From Lentilactobacillus kosonis (lineage in GTDB: Bacteria; Bacillota; Bacilli; Lactobacillales; Lactobacillaceae): 64,000 bases of DNA. Below the pieces are notes generated by a model, which saw only the letters and a program-made list of their open reading frames with translations, was not told the DNA's origin and ran no database searches. The stretch spans positions 1-64,000 of the forward strand of contig NZ_BEXA01000001.1 in assembly GCF_003864335.1 (NCBI RefSeq), given 5' to 3'. Position numbers and translations under genes: made by a program. Below, piece by piece: positions 1 to 9,959 of this stretch. Position 1 is the stretch's first letter. Each line of letters opens with the position of its first letter.

Positions 1-1322
1 GCGACTCTGATATAACAAAGGTGCGCTTTGAAGTAAACTATGGGCTGGCTCATTTTGCTTCATCACATTTGCAAGCACACTCCCTAAGATAGCCGTTCCA
101 ATTGATGTCATTACCTGACGCATCGTACTGTTGACTGCTGTTCCGTGACTCAATTGCAATCCTTTAAGATCAATTGAACTGGCCGCTGTTAATGGCATCG
201 CTACCAAGGCCACCCCAATCATCAGGACTGTATATTCACTAATTATAAAACTGTAAGGAGTTGTTCTAGTTAGCAAAGCAAACGGGATTGTCGCTCCAGT
301 CAATAACATTGTGCCAATAATCGCTAAACGGCGTCCGCCAATTTCATCGTATAATCGACCACTAATTAAACTAACGACTCCATATACTAGAGCTCCTGGT
401 AAAATCATTAATCCGGAATGCAGTGGGCTCATTCCCCGAACATTTTGTAAATACATTGGCAAGACCACCTGAATACTAATCATGGCGGTATTCGACAATG
501 CGGTAATCATGGAGGCAACTGTAAACGATGGAATTGATAGTAACTTAACATTCAAGAATGGATTTTCTTGAGGCCATTCTCGAGATACGAATAGGCCAAT
601 AAAAATAATTCCAACTATAATGCCAACAATGACGACTGTGGATAACCAACCACGTTCCCCCACCTCCGAAAAACCATATAACAGACTGCCAAATCCAATT
701 GTAGAGAGCAGAATGGCAATCACATCAATTTTTGATTTTTTAATCATCATCACTGGTTTAACAAAAATTAAGGTCAACATCATGACGATAGCCACTGGAA
801 TTAACATATAACCAAATAAATCCCGCCAAGTTGCGTTATCTAAAATCCATCCCGAAACTGTCGGTCCTAATGCAGGGGCTAAACCAATCACAATTCCGCC
901 CAATCCCATCATCGATCCTCGATTACTGGCAGGAAAATCACTAACAAGACCGTCTGAATCGTTGGGAATGTAACTCCCACTCCAACTGATTGAACTAAGC
1001 GGCCAAACAAAATCATGCCAAAATTATCGGCCGTAAAACTAATAATCAGGCCGACGAAGAAAAACGTTAACGCCGTAAAATAGATCCATTTTAAATTAAA
1101 GTTATTTAACAACCACGCACTAATCGGAATCATAATCCCCATAATGAGTAACGGCCCCGTTGTGAGCCATTGCACTGTGGCACTAGAAATTGAAAATTGA
1201 TTCATTAACGTCGGATACGAAGTTACCAACATATTTGTTGTTAATGCTGTTGAGAAAGTCCCCAAAAGTAATGTGAGCATCAGTAAAACACTACTGTAAC
1301 GCTGTCCATTATTATCAACCAT
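1..1322 (-). pseudogene. DHA2-family MFS drug exporter (LmrB/EmrB-like), frameshifted, runs off window start
   Basis: Integral membrane proton-coupled multidrug exporter of the 14-helix DHA2 group. The N-terminal 137 codons read MVDNNGQRYSS and carry the first hydrophobic helices and the FPTIQTVLLVIF segment. The frame then breaks near 932, where two G (plus strand AGGAAAAT) should be three; past it the minus strand continues as ASNRGSMMGLGGIVIG, then APALGPTVSGW (DHA2 motif C region) and later HGTAVNSTMRQV, typical of LmrB-like exporters, to the window edge. The C-terminus is outside the window. The start ATG at 1322 has a GAGGCG ribosome site. It is divergent from the tetR-merR pair at 1505, the likely local control. 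Family call firm; frameshift possibly a sequencing error. Confidence 0.85.
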
Positions 1323-1353
1323 GACTTACGCCTCATTCCTAATTTCTTATCTA

Positions 1354-1402
1354 AACTGATGATATCAGTTAACGGTTTTAAATTATAAACTGACATCATC
1401 AG
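1354..1402. promoter_or_regulatory. Candidate TetR operators between exporter and tetR
   Basis: Near-palindrome AACTGATGATATCAGTT at 1354-1370 and a related site AAACTGACATCATCAG at 1387-1402, in the divergent gap between the MFS gene and the TetR gene. Two related half-site pairs side by side suit a regulator that controls both directions. Inference from position and symmetry. Confidence 0.5.
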
Positions 1403-1504
1403 AATGTAAACTACTAATCATATTTATTTTTATGATAGAATGGATTTAATTAAGTTACACTTAGATTAACTCCACTCAATTTACAAACATAAAGGTGATT
1501 AATA

Positions 1505-2062
1505 ATGGTCAAGAAACGTGTCCTTACCCGCGAAAAAGTCCTAGCTACTGCTAGTGACATCATCGATAACGAGGGACTTGACGCTCTAAGTATTCATAAC
1601 CTAGCTGCTGCCCTCGATGTCCGGCCTCAATCAATTTATAACTATGCCAAAGGCTTAAATGACTTAGTTGATCAAGTTGGCTTAGAATTCGTTGATGAGG
1701 TCTCACACCGCATTACTCAAAAGTTAGTTGGGGTTTCTGGAAAGGAAGCCCTACGAGTCTTCGCCCATGAATTCCGGGATGTTAGTTTGCAGCACTCCGG
1801 CCTAGCACCGTTGATTCTAAATCCAAATGTTTTACCTAAAGATTCAAATACCCATCAGGCATTGATTGAGCTTTATCGAAACTTATTCAATCCCCTTCAT
1901 CTGAATGACGAAAACTTAAAAATCGAATCAACCTTATACCGTTCAGCTTTGTTTGGTTTTATCCTTCAGGAAACTGGTGACTTCTTCCTCCTTCCATCAG
2001 CCGAACTCGATGATCGATTTACTAAAACGATGGATCTCGCGATTGACCAGATTGAATTGTAA
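1505..2062 (+). CDS. TetR/AcrR-family transcriptional regulator
   Basis: 185-aa TetR-type repressor. Residues 1-55 form the DNA-binding helix-turn-helix (TREKVLATASDIIDNEGLDA, then LAAALDVRPQSIYNYAKG). The C-terminal half is the ligand-binding and dimer part and resembles the WHG/TetR_C_8 group. It is divergent from the DHA2 exporter at 1-1322, with palindromic sites between, so it probably represses that exporter. The MerR gene follows 17 bp downstream, likely in one transcript. The start follows AAAGGTGA. The ligand cannot be told from sequence. Confidence 0.9.
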   Translation: MVKKRVLTREKVLATASDIIDNEGLDALSIHNLAAALDVRPQSIYNYAKGLNDLVDQVGLEFVDEVSHRITQKLVGVSGKEALRVFAHEFRDVSLQHSGLAPLILNPNVLPKDSNTHQALIELYRNLFNPLHLNDENLKIESTLYRSALFGFILQETGDFFLLPSAELDDRFTKTMDLAIDQIEL

Positions 2063-2079
2063 CCTAAAGGAGTTCAAGC

Positions 2080-2424
2080 ATGCGTATCGGTAAATTAGCC
2101 CAAATTACTAACATTCCCATTTCCACCATTCGTTACTATGACTACCAAAAACTGATCCCGCAACAATACATGCAAAAATCACCTAATGGTCAACGCGACT
2201 TTACTGAAGCGGCGATTCCATTTCTAAAGCGAATCAATACTCTGATTCATGCCGGGATTCAAATTGATGACCTGCGAAATTTAATTTCTGAACGACTAAC
2301 CCCGGAAACGATTGAGCGCCAGGTTGCGGTCGTTAGAAATCGAATTGCCGAGATAGAACGAAAACAAGCCGAGCTTGAAACTTACAAAGAAACCTTATTA
2401 GGTTTACTAAATAATCCTGAATAA
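2080..2424 (+). CDS. MerR-family transcriptional regulator
   Basis: 114-aa MerR protein: winged HTH at residues 1-70 (MRIGKLAQITNIPISTIRYY, with KLIPQQYMQKSPNGQRDF forming the wing), then a coiled-coil dimer helix (about 75-110). No C-terminal cysteine cluster, so not a metal sensor; small MerR proteins of this kind in lactobacilli control oxidoreductases or exporters. Co-directional with the tetR gene, AAAGGAG ribosome site. A strong terminator follows at 2428. Confidence 0.88.
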   Translation: MRIGKLAQITNIPISTIRYYDYQKLIPQQYMQKSPNGQRDFTEAAIPFLKRINTLIHAGIQIDDLRNLISERLTPETIERQVAVVRNRIAEIERKQAELETYKETLLGLLNNPE

Positions 2425-2427
2425 ACC

Positions 2428-2475
2428 AAAAGCAGCGGGACCAATCTAATCGTAGATTGGCCCCGCTGCTTTTTT
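2428..2475. terminator. Bidirectional intrinsic terminator
   Basis: 18-bp stem (AGCAGCGGGACCAATCTA and its complement, one mismatch) with ATCG loop, A-run on the left and T-run on the right. It separates convergent merR (+) and aldo-keto reductase (-). Its sequence is unlike the CTGACCTC terminator family seen elsewhere here. Confidence 0.9.
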
Positions 2476-2487
2476 ACATAACATATT

Positions 2488-3779
<1,292 letters not shown>

Positions 3780-3791
3780 AAATTATGCCTC

Positions 3792-4442
3792 CTAATAAAC
3801 AGGACGGTCCAATCCTTGGGTATCTGGATCTGCAATTCCCAAACTATCTTTAACGCCATATTTTGGATCTGCAATAATCTTTAATACAACATCCGCAATA
3901 CTGTGGCGGGATCCCGAAACTCCGACATAAGGTTCATCTTTGGTGGTAACCGTATATTTGACCTCATCGCGATCATTTAACCAAGGCAGACGTAAGGTTG
4001 TGTAATCCAGTCCCGATTCTGCAAGTAGTTTATCGGCATTAATGGCTGCTGGTAACCCACTTTTAACCATTTCCAGATTCCAACGACCGAACTCACCTGG
4101 AACTTCATTGTACAGTCCTAATAAGCTAGTTGAAATTACTCGCTTAACATTGTTTTTATCCATCGCACTAATTACGGTTTTAGTAATATCATTGTTAGCA
4201 CCATGATCAACTACTGCCACATAAACTAAATCTTGATTATTCATTACTTTGTTAACCAGTTCAGGATCGGAAATATCGCCTTCAACCAACGTCACTCTTG
4301 AATTATCTGCTAATTCTGCCAGGCGCTGACTGTTCCGCAGAACTAAAGTTAAGGAAACATCTTTGAATTTCTCTTCAGTTAAAATTCGTTGTTCTACAAT
4401 CTTGGCGATTTGGCCATTTGCGGCTAATACTAATACTTTCAT
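3792..4442 (-). CDS. NAD(P)H-binding protein (NmrA/SDR-a5-like)
   Basis: 216-aa atypical SDR: N-terminal dinucleotide fold MKVLVLAANGQIAKIVEQ, acidic VEGDISD strand, and TLRLPWLNDRD in the C-terminal half. Members of this group are NAD(P)-dependent reductases or redox sensors; the substrate is unknown. First gene of the operon with merR and akr. I start at 4442 (MKVLVL), eight bases after GGAGGAG, rather than the upstream in-frame ATG. Confidence 0.85.
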   Translation of the reverse strand: MKVLVLAANGQIAKIVEQRILTEEKFKDVSLTLVLRNSQRLAELADNSRVTLVEGDISDPELVNKVMNNQDLVYVAVVDHGANNDITKTVISAMDKNNVKRVISTSLLGLYNEVPGEFGRWNLEMVKSGLPAAINADKLLAESGLDYTTLRLPWLNDRDEVKYTVTTKDEPYVGVSGSRHSIADVVLKIIADPKYGVKDSLGIADPDTQGLDRPVY

Positions 4443-4477
4443 TTGGACTCCTCCGTGTCTTTTCATTTATTACAGTT

Positions 4478-4508
4478 ATCCTAAACCCTGGGGTGGACTC
4501 CATAGCAA
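4478..4508 (-). promoter_or_regulatory. MerR-type promoter (19-bp spacer) of the 4442-2488 operon
   Basis: Minus strand: -35 TTGCTA, 19-bp spacer, -10 TAGGAT. The spacer holds a dyad around TGGAGTCCACCCCAGG. An over-long 19-bp spacer with a dyad inside is the hallmark of promoters that MerR proteins untwist to activate. Confidence 0.75.
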
Positions 4509-4540
4509 GTTTTAGTTTGAAATTTTTTTATGATGGACTA

Positions 4541-4576
4541 AAAAAGCCCTAACCTCATCATTGAGATTAGAGCTTT
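4541..4576. terminator. Intrinsic terminator (CTAACCTCA family)
   Basis: AAAGCCCTAACCTCA, TCAT loop, then TGAGATTAGAGCTTT. Ends the minus-strand SDR gene at 4585; its left A-run could serve opposite reading. Confidence 0.85.
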
Positions 4577-4584
4577 ACTATCAT

Positions 4585-5286
4585 TTATTGCTTCAGTTCC
4601 GGATAAATTTCAATAAATTCACCATTGTGAGATTTACCATCAACAATCACGTCCACGATTTTATCAGCCACATCGTCCGTAGTATGGAAACCTGGTAATT
4701 CAGTATTCCCATTGAGATCGGTTGTGGTTGGGCCTGGATGAACACTAAAAATTGCCATTGAACTATCATTCTTATCAAAATCAATCGCCCATGAATCCAT
4801 CATGACATTTTGAGCAGCTTTAGAAGCTTTGTATGAGATTGGATTCCAGGCTGGATTGGCCTCAGTTGGAATTGTCACATTAATAATTCGGCCATCGTTA
4901 GCTTCTAACACTGGCAACAACATCTGCGATAGTTGGAAAGTGCCAAAAAAGTTAACTTCCATGGTTTGTCGTAAATTATCTTCCGCCACTAACAAATTTG
5001 GGTTCATCATATCGCCAGGAATCCCGGCATTGTTAATGAGAAATTGCGTATCTGAAAAATCATTTTTAATAGTTGCCACTGCCTGACTGATTGTCTCAGG
5101 CTGACTTAGGTCAAGAATCACAAAGGCTGCATCGGTAACACCTGCTGTCCGAAGTTTGGCAATGGCTGTCTTACCATTGATTTCACTTCTTACGCCAAGT
5201 ACAACCTGCCAGCCCTTTTGTCCAAGTGCCTTTGCAATTGCAAAGCCAATTCCTTTGTTACCGCCAGTAATTAATGCTGTTTTCAT
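4585..5286 (-). CDS. Short-chain dehydrogenase/reductase
   Basis: 233-aa classical SDR, cytosolic NAD(P)-dependent oxidoreductase. Cofactor motif TGGNKGIG at residues 7-14, NNAGIPG near 90, and active-site YKASK (Tyr-x3-Lys). The usual catalytic Ser before Tyr appears as Thr/Pro in NVTIPTEAN, so efficiency is uncertain. Monocistronic with its own MerR-type promoter at 5324-5354; the regulator that uses it is not adjacent and may be the MerR at 3336. Confidence 0.92.
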   Translation of the reverse strand: MKTALITGGNKGIGFAIAKALGQKGWQVVLGVRSEINGKTAIAKLRTAGVTDAAFVILDLSQPETISQAVATIKNDFSDTQFLINNAGIPGDMMNPNLLVAEDNLRQTMEVNFFGTFQLSQMLLPVLEANDGRIINVTIPTEANPAWNPISYKASKAAQNVMMDSWAIDFDKNDSSMAIFSVHPGPTTTDLNGNTELPGFHTTDDVADKIVDVIVDGKSHNGEFIEIYPELKQ

Positions 5287-5323
5287 ATTGGTTACCTACC
5301 TTTTATTTTTAAATTTATACTAT

Positions 5324-5354
5324 ACTTTAAACCTTAGACATAACTCTAGGGCAA
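5324..5354 (-). promoter_or_regulatory. MerR-type promoter upstream of SDR
   Basis: Minus strand: -35 TTGCCC, exactly 19 bp, -10 TAAAGT, with a dyad CTAGAGT-TATG-TCTAAGG-like inside the spacer. Same architecture as 4478-4508. Confidence 0.7.
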
Positions 5355-5511
5355 GAAAACTGATCAAAGTAATTAATTTATAATTTATCCACAATATAAA
5401 TCGCATCAGAAATGCATTTTAATAACCTATTCTTTGAGGGAATTTTTTTGAATCTTGGATATGCATTAAAGTAAAATAGAAGTAACAATTAATTAAGTCA
5501 GGAGCGGTAGC

Positions 5512-6084
5512 ATGCGAAAAGAACGGTTTGAAGCCTTTACCGATGCTGTATTAGCCATTATTTTAACTATTTTAGTACTCGACATTAAGCTACCAAGTAA
5601 TTCGGGTTCATTCAGTTCCTTGGTTGAGGTAGTTCCAAAGTTCATTGCCTATGTGGTTACCTTCATCTTCATTGCCACTATTTGGGTAAATCATCACTTT
5701 TTATTCTCTCAAGTTTCAAAAATTAACAATAAGATCCTATGGGTAAATATTTTAGCCCTATTCTGGACGTCATTATTACCCGCAACAACTGCTTGGCTCG
5801 GTGATCACATCATGTCGCCAACACCCGCGGTGCTATACAGTTTGAATGTCCTATTATTCAACGTAACAATGTTAACCTTACGGAGTTTGGTAATTAACGA
5901 AAATAAATTAACCAAACACATTGGTTTGAGTACCCATGAGTTCATTTCATTAATCATTAATACTGCCACTCTAGTTATTGCATTCTGGTATCCACCATTT
6001 TCATTCATTGGATTATCAATTGATTTAATCATTTGGATTAGTCTCCAGTTCTTTCACCAAGATTCTCGAAATACGGTCCACTAA
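5512..6084 (+). CDS. TMEM175/DUF1211-family potassium channel-like membrane protein
   Basis: 190-aa membrane protein with about six hydrophobic segments and the family signature RFEAFTDAVLAII at residues 5-17 in helix 1, followed by TILVLDIKLP. Prokaryotic TMEM175 proteins are K+ channels of the cytoplasmic membrane; DUF1211 is the family name. AGGAGCGG ribosome site before ATG 5512. Single gene, terminated at 6085. Confidence 0.9.
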   Translation: MRKERFEAFTDAVLAIILTILVLDIKLPSNSGSFSSLVEVVPKFIAYVVTFIFIATIWVNHHFLFSQVSKINNKILWVNILALFWTSLLPATTAWLGDHIMSPTPAVLYSLNVLLFNVTMLTLRSLVINENKLTKHIGLSTHEFISLIINTATLVIAFWYPPFSFIGLSIDLIIWISLQFFHQDSRNTVH

Positions 6085-6126
6085 AAAAGACGTTCTAATC
6101 TCATGACTGAGACTAGAACGTCTTTT
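6085..6126. terminator. Bidirectional terminator
   Basis: AAAAAGACGTTCTAATCTCA, TGAC loop, and its near-complement ending CGTCTTTT. Between convergent TMEM175 (+) and cupin (-) genes. Confidence 0.9.
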
Positions 6127-6134
6127 CCTGAAGT

Positions 6135-6539
6135 TTACAATTTATCATAGTATTCATCATCAACTGGCTCTAACCATTCTGGAGTTCCAGCAGTGAGGGC
6201 AATATGCTCAAACCATGAACCTTTTTTAGCACCATGCCAATGTTTGATACCATCCTTAGTTACAATGGTATCACCCTTCTTTAAGGACTGGGCTGGTTTG
6301 CCTTCCTCTTGGTACCAACCTTCGCCACCAGTAACCAATAACATTTGGTACCCATCGTGATGAATGTGCCAATTGTTTCTGGCCCCTGGTTCAAACGTAA
6401 CTACACCAACCCCAAATTGACCATCCGGTGAATCAGGCAGGGTGCTTAGATAAGTTTTGCCAATAAAATATTGACTATATGGGTTAGGAATCCCTGCTTT
6501 GAAAATACTACCATCTTTTAATTCACTATATTTTGCCAT
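6135..6539 (-). CDS. Cupin-domain protein
   Basis: 134-aa single-domain cupin. Metal-binding motif 1 is at about residues 57-75 (GARNNWHIHHDGYQMLLV with two His) and motif 2 near residue 100 (DGIKHWHGAKKGS). Small cupins of this form sit beside carboxymuconolactone-decarboxylase-like proteins, as here: the CMD gene ends 2 bp upstream. Possible quinone or aldehyde stress role (inference). AAGGAGGA ribosome site. Confidence 0.92.
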   Translation of the reverse strand: MAKYSELKDGSIFKAGIPNPYSQYFIGKTYLSTLPDSPDGQFGVGVVTFEPGARNNWHIHHDGYQMLLVTGGEGWYQEEGKPAQSLKKGDTIVTKDGIKHWHGAKKGSWFEHIALTAGTPEWLEPVDDEYYDKL

Positions 6540-6541
6540 TG

Positions 6542-6864
6542 TTAATCCTCCTTATAAACTTCTTGAGCAGCTGAGAATGCTGACCAGGCTTTAGGCCAAC
6601 CAACATAAAATGCTAATTGGGTAATTGCTTCAACGACTTCATCCTTTGTCAGGCCATTCTCTTTGGCCTTGCTCATGTGATATTGAAGTTGTTCAAATGA
6701 AGCTGTCGAAATCAGTGCAGTAATGGTAATTAAGCTTCGGTCTCTAGGCGAGAACTCTTTTCTCGTGACCAAACTTCACCAAATAACACATCATCGTTTA
6801 ATGCAGCAAATTGTGGTGCAAATTCGCCCAAGGCATCGCGTCCTGCAGTTTGTTTTTCAACCAT
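6542..6864 (-). pseudogene. Carboxymuconolactone decarboxylase-family protein, frameshifted
   Basis: Translation from ATG 6864 (MVEKQTAGRDALGEFAPQF) runs to VWSREK and then breaks near 6766, where one G is missing; the next frame continues EFSPRDRSLITITALIS through AITQLAFYVGWPKAWSA, the conserved CMD/AhpD-like core, to 6542. Together about 107 aa, the normal length. Probably intact in the organism. First gene of the CMD-cupin operon, with a MerR-type promoter at 6905. Confidence 0.85.
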
Positions 6865-6904
6865 CACTATTCCCCTTCAAATTAATTAAGTGTTTACGTT
6901 TAAA

Positions 6905-6935
6905 ATAGTACATGTTAAAGTCGACTTTAAGTCAA
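6905..6935 (-). promoter_or_regulatory. MerR-type promoter of CMD-cupin operon
   Basis: Minus strand: -35 TTGACT, 19-bp spacer, -10 TACTAT. The dyad TTAAAGTCGACTTTAA covers -35 and spacer. The divergent MerR gene at 6974 is the obvious regulator. The same dyad core recurs at 42189-42219. Confidence 0.8.
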
Positions 6936-6973
6936 CTGTTAATTAACCGAAATTTTAAAGGGAGCATCGATAA

Positions 6974-7408
6974 ATGTCCGATCAATCACAACCCAAGCTA
7001 TCTATCAAAGAATTTTCAAATCTGTTTAATTTAAATGAATCAACTATCAGATACTATGAGAGCCAATCATTGCTTACATCCAAACGTGATAAAAATAATC
7101 GACGTTACTTTGATGATACCGACGTTTCCTGGCTCAAATTCTTATTGCATTTGAAAGGCACTGGCATGTCATTGAATGATATGCAAAAATATGTGATTTG
7201 GCGTTCCAAAGGCGATGCAACGATTGCAAATCGCGTTCACTTATTAGAACGGACTCGAGATGAATTCTTAAAAGATTTTGCTGAGGTTCAACACCATTTA
7301 CAAGTATTGAACGATAAAATTGACTGGTATAACAATAAGATGGCTGGCAAAATCGATGATGAAGAACCCTTTATTGAATACTTATCTAAAATTGGACATG
7401 AAGACTAA
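6974..7408 (+). CDS. MerR-family transcriptional regulator
   Basis: 144-aa MerR protein: HTH at residues 10-60 (LSIKEFSNLFNLNESTIRYY), wing KRDKNNRRYF, then KGTGMSLNDMQKY and a coiled coil to about 125. Divergent from the CMD-cupin operon with a MerR-type promoter in between. Related in arrangement to the merR-CMD pair at 60841-61749. Ribosome site AAGGGAG. Confidence 0.9.
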   Translation: MSDQSQPKLSIKEFSNLFNLNESTIRYYESQSLLTSKRDKNNRRYFDDTDVSWLKFLLHLKGTGMSLNDMQKYVIWRSKGDATIANRVHLLERTRDEFLKDFAEVQHHLQVLNDKIDWYNNKMAGKIDDEEPFIEYLSKIGHED

Positions 7409-7422
7409 TCATTACTAACAAT

Positions 7423-7465
7423 AAAAAATCCCTACCCTCACATAACGAGGATAGGGATTTTTTTA
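7423..7465. terminator. Bidirectional terminator
   Basis: AAAAAATCCCTACCCTC, 7-nt loop, GAGGATAGGGATTTTTTT; ends merR (+) and can end the MFS gene (-). Confidence 0.9.
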
Positions 7466-7529
7466 TTTATAATGTTGCACAGTAACAAACATCATGGCTC
7501 TCAGATCATCTTTTATTTATTCTAAATTA

Positions 7530-8891
7530 TTAGCTAACCGTATTCATACCCAAATTTTTAGAAATTCGACTAGTTTCAATAATTGGATAAAGAATCACGA
7601 TACCTAAAATAATGAACCCAATTCGATATGATGCATCGAGACTAAAACTAAGATTCAAGAAATGTAAAGCCACAGAGATTGCGGAAATCCCAATTCCTTG
7701 AGCCAAGGTTTGAATCACGGCATTTAGCGTGTTCGCACTGTTTCTTTCCTTCGGAGCCACTTCTGATAAATTCAAGCCATTAAATGAAGTTAATGCAAGT
7801 GATCTGCCAACTCCGGACAGAAAAGCTAACAACATAATCCAGATTCCTAAGCTAGGCGTCATTAACGAAAGCATTAGCGAACTTAAGATAATTGTGATAA
7901 ATGATGCTTGGAGTGCGCCTTTATAGGTTAATTTGCGAATGATTGCCGTCGTAAAGGGCTTAATCCCAATATTACCTAAGAAAATAAAAGATAACATATG
8001 ATCCCGCTTTAATTGCTGACCAATGAAAGGCATTTTGCAAAAAGATTGTTAACAGAAACGGCATAGCACCAACTGATAGCCACAACACAAATCCACTGGT
8101 TTGAGAAATTCTAAACGACGTAAATTTAAGGGCACTAACAGAAAATATTGGGTTATCAATATTTTTAAATGCCGATAGATGGGAATCACCATTATAAAAC
8201 CAACAACCGATAATAACAGGCCAATAATCGCGTTAATCCCATTATGGGTTGCCATTTCAAATCCCGCGAGAACCGCAATTGATGCCAGAGCAATTGCAAT
8301 AAATCCCGTCCAATCAAACGAATTTTCTGTTAAATCATGATCAGGCAAAATTAAGAAATAACCAATAGCTGCAATCACCATCCCAATTGGAATATTAATC
8401 AAGAATATCCAATGCCAACTAAAGTAAGTAATGATCGCCCCACCAACCACCGGAGCTAACGCCGGTGCGATTAACGCTGGCCACACTAAGTAACTTGTTA
8501 ATCGGAGTAATTGGCTCATCGGGGCTTTTTCTAAAACAATCAGCCGAGCCGTTGGGGTCATTAGCGCACCTGAAAAGCCTTGAATTACCCGCATTCCTAA
8601 TAATGTTAATAAGTTAGGAGCAAAGGCACTTCCTAATGAACTCAGCGAAAAGATAATTACAGCAGCAATCCAAACTCGTTTTTTTCCAAATCGTTCTGCT
8701 ATCCAACCACTCATAGGAATAAACACAGCTGTCGTAATTATATAAATACTAACTAACAAAGAAATTGAAGAGGTATTGGTATTAAAATCTCTAGCCATAC
8801 TTGGCAAGGCCGTCGTAACAATTGTGCCATCTAAAATTTCCATAAATAAACTGGCAGCCATTAAAAGCGCTACCTTAATTTCTCTACTCAT
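7530..8891 (-). pseudogene. DHA2-family MFS drug exporter, two frameshifts
   Basis: From ATG 8891 (MSREIKVALLMAASLF) the protein shows motif A-like GWIAERFGKKRVW and motif C-like APALAPVVGGAII. The frame breaks near 8160 (one base missing in CATTTAAAAAT) and returns near 7980 (one extra base after TTTATTTT). The joined reading passes through TSGFVLWLSVGAMPF and NIGIKPFTTAIIRK to a normal end, about 453 aa with 14 hydrophobic segments. No other stop is present, so both indels may be sequencing errors. It overlaps the padR stop by 8 bp: a padR-exporter operon, PadR being its likely repressor. Confidence 0.85.
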
Positions 8892-9411
8892 CTGATTTCC
8901 TCTCAGTTAAATCATCTTTAAATTCTTCGATCCACTGCAATTTTTCTCTTGCCACGCGGATTCGTAAATCTTGTTTGCGACTAGCATAAAAGTGATCCCG
9001 CGTTTGTTTTCTTTCCAAATTCTCCTTAATCTCGATAGCCTCTTTAATGATGATATTTTGTGCTGTTGAATACTCTTCTAATAAGTTGAAGCGTTCAGAC
9101 AATGGTAAATGCTGCATAACATCCAATTTGATGGAGTACGCTTCATCGCTGTGCAGACCATTATTAATTGGAGCTTTCATTAATTCAAAAAAACGTGCTT
9201 GCCCTTTGTCAGTAATCGTACTAATTTTTCTGGTTGGCTTTTCCGGATCCGCTTCAGTGACGATAAACCCTTGCGTTTCCATTTTTGTTAGTAATGGATA
9301 TAGTGCTCCATAACTTATTGATCGATTAAAAGTACTCTTTAAAATTTTACGTAAACTGTAGCCACTATGAGGTGATTCCATTAATTCACCTAACACTGCC
9401 AATTCATTCAT
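8884..9411 (-). CDS. PadR-family transcriptional regulator
   Basis: 175-aa PadR: winged HTH at residues 1-85 (LGELMESPHSGYSLRKIL, YGALYPLLTKMETQGF), then a C-terminal helical dimer domain (Vir_act_alpha_C-like) of about 85 aa. Translationally coupled with the downstream MFS exporter. Operator-like palindromes lie just upstream at 9425-9463. Such PadR proteins bind drugs or phenolics and derepress the linked exporter. Confidence 0.92.
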   Translation of the reverse strand: MNELAVLGELMESPHSGYSLRKILKSTFNRSISYGALYPLLTKMETQGFIVTEADPEKPTRKISTITDKGQARFFELMKAPINNGLHSDEAYSIKLDVMQHLPLSERFNLLEEYSTAQNIIIKEAIEIKENLERKQTRDHFYASRKQDLRIRVAREKLQWIEEFKDDLTERKSDE

Positions 9412-9424
9412 TAAAAACCTCCTA

Positions 9425-9463
9425 TGTATCTAATAGATACAAATAATATATCGTTTCGATATG
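9425..9463. promoter_or_regulatory. Candidate PadR operators
   Basis: Two perfect inverted repeats directly upstream of padR: TGTATCT-AAT-AGATACA at 9425-9441 and ATATCG-TTT-CGATAT at 9449-9463. Position suggests autoregulation of the padR-exporter operon. Confidence 0.6.
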
Positions 9464-9479
9464 CTTGTCAAATACAAAA

Positions 9480-9515
9480 TAAAAAGAATTCACAATTAAT
9501 ATGTGAATCCTTTTT
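9480..9515. terminator. Terminator of the VOC gene
   Basis: AAAAAGAATTCACA, short AT loop, TGTGAATCCTTTTT; downstream of the minus-strand gene at 9527. Confidence 0.8.
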
Positions 9516-9526
9516 AAACCGATAAT

Positions 9527-9934
9527 TTATTTGTCTGGATATAAAATGCTGTCTTTAAAAATGCCATCGCCCCATATTTCACTCTCAGACAAAGTCGTTT
9601 CGATGAGTTCGATTGGTTGTTCGTTCACCCAAATCATGGCGCAGCGGTATCCTGCAAACGGCTGATAAAGCGGCATAATCACTTCTTCGCCAGCTAGGGC
9701 TTCATCAATATCATCCACTTTGAAAGCCACGTGTGAAATTTGTTGAATTCGTTCATCCAATGATGAATTTGGTCCAAAGGCATGCAACTCAATTGGAATT
9801 GATAAATCATTTTGCTTATCCAATGAATACATATCATATAGTGGACTGTATTTGTTGTCAGGATTGTCCTTAATTGTCTCGAGAGACACCGGTCGGCCAA
9901 TGTGATGAAAGACGAGTTTTAGATTTGATTTCAT
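9527..9934 (-). CDS. VOC-superfamily (glyoxalase/bleomycin-resistance-like) protein
   Basis: 135-aa single vicinal-oxygen-chelate fold: VFHHIGRPV at the N-terminus with the metal-type His, ISHVAFKVDDIDEAL in the middle, and PIELIET near the end with the Glu. No assigned substrate; the long loop between halves (SLDKQNDLSIPIELHAFG) resembles lactobacillar lactoylglutathione-lyase-like proteins. Downstream of the LytTR-DUF3021 pair but separated by 25 bp with its own AAGGAG site, so perhaps the last gene of that operon. Confidence 0.85.
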   Translation of the reverse strand: MKSNLKLVFHHIGRPVSLETIKDNPDNKYSPLYDMYSLDKQNDLSIPIELHAFGPNSSLDERIQQISHVAFKVDDIDEALAGEEVIMPLYQPFAGYRCAMIWVNEQPIELIETTLSESEIWGDGIFKDSILYPDK

Positions 9935-9959
9935 AAAGAGCTCCTTTTAATTACTGATA

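Noticed and set aside
620-811. Plus-strand open frame inside the DHA2 exporter
   Set aside because: Antisense shadow: the minus strand codes for exporter helices here.
5385-5393. DnaA box TTATCCACA before the TMEM175 gene
   Set aside because: A single copy is expected by chance in AT-rich DNA; no cluster as at 57701.
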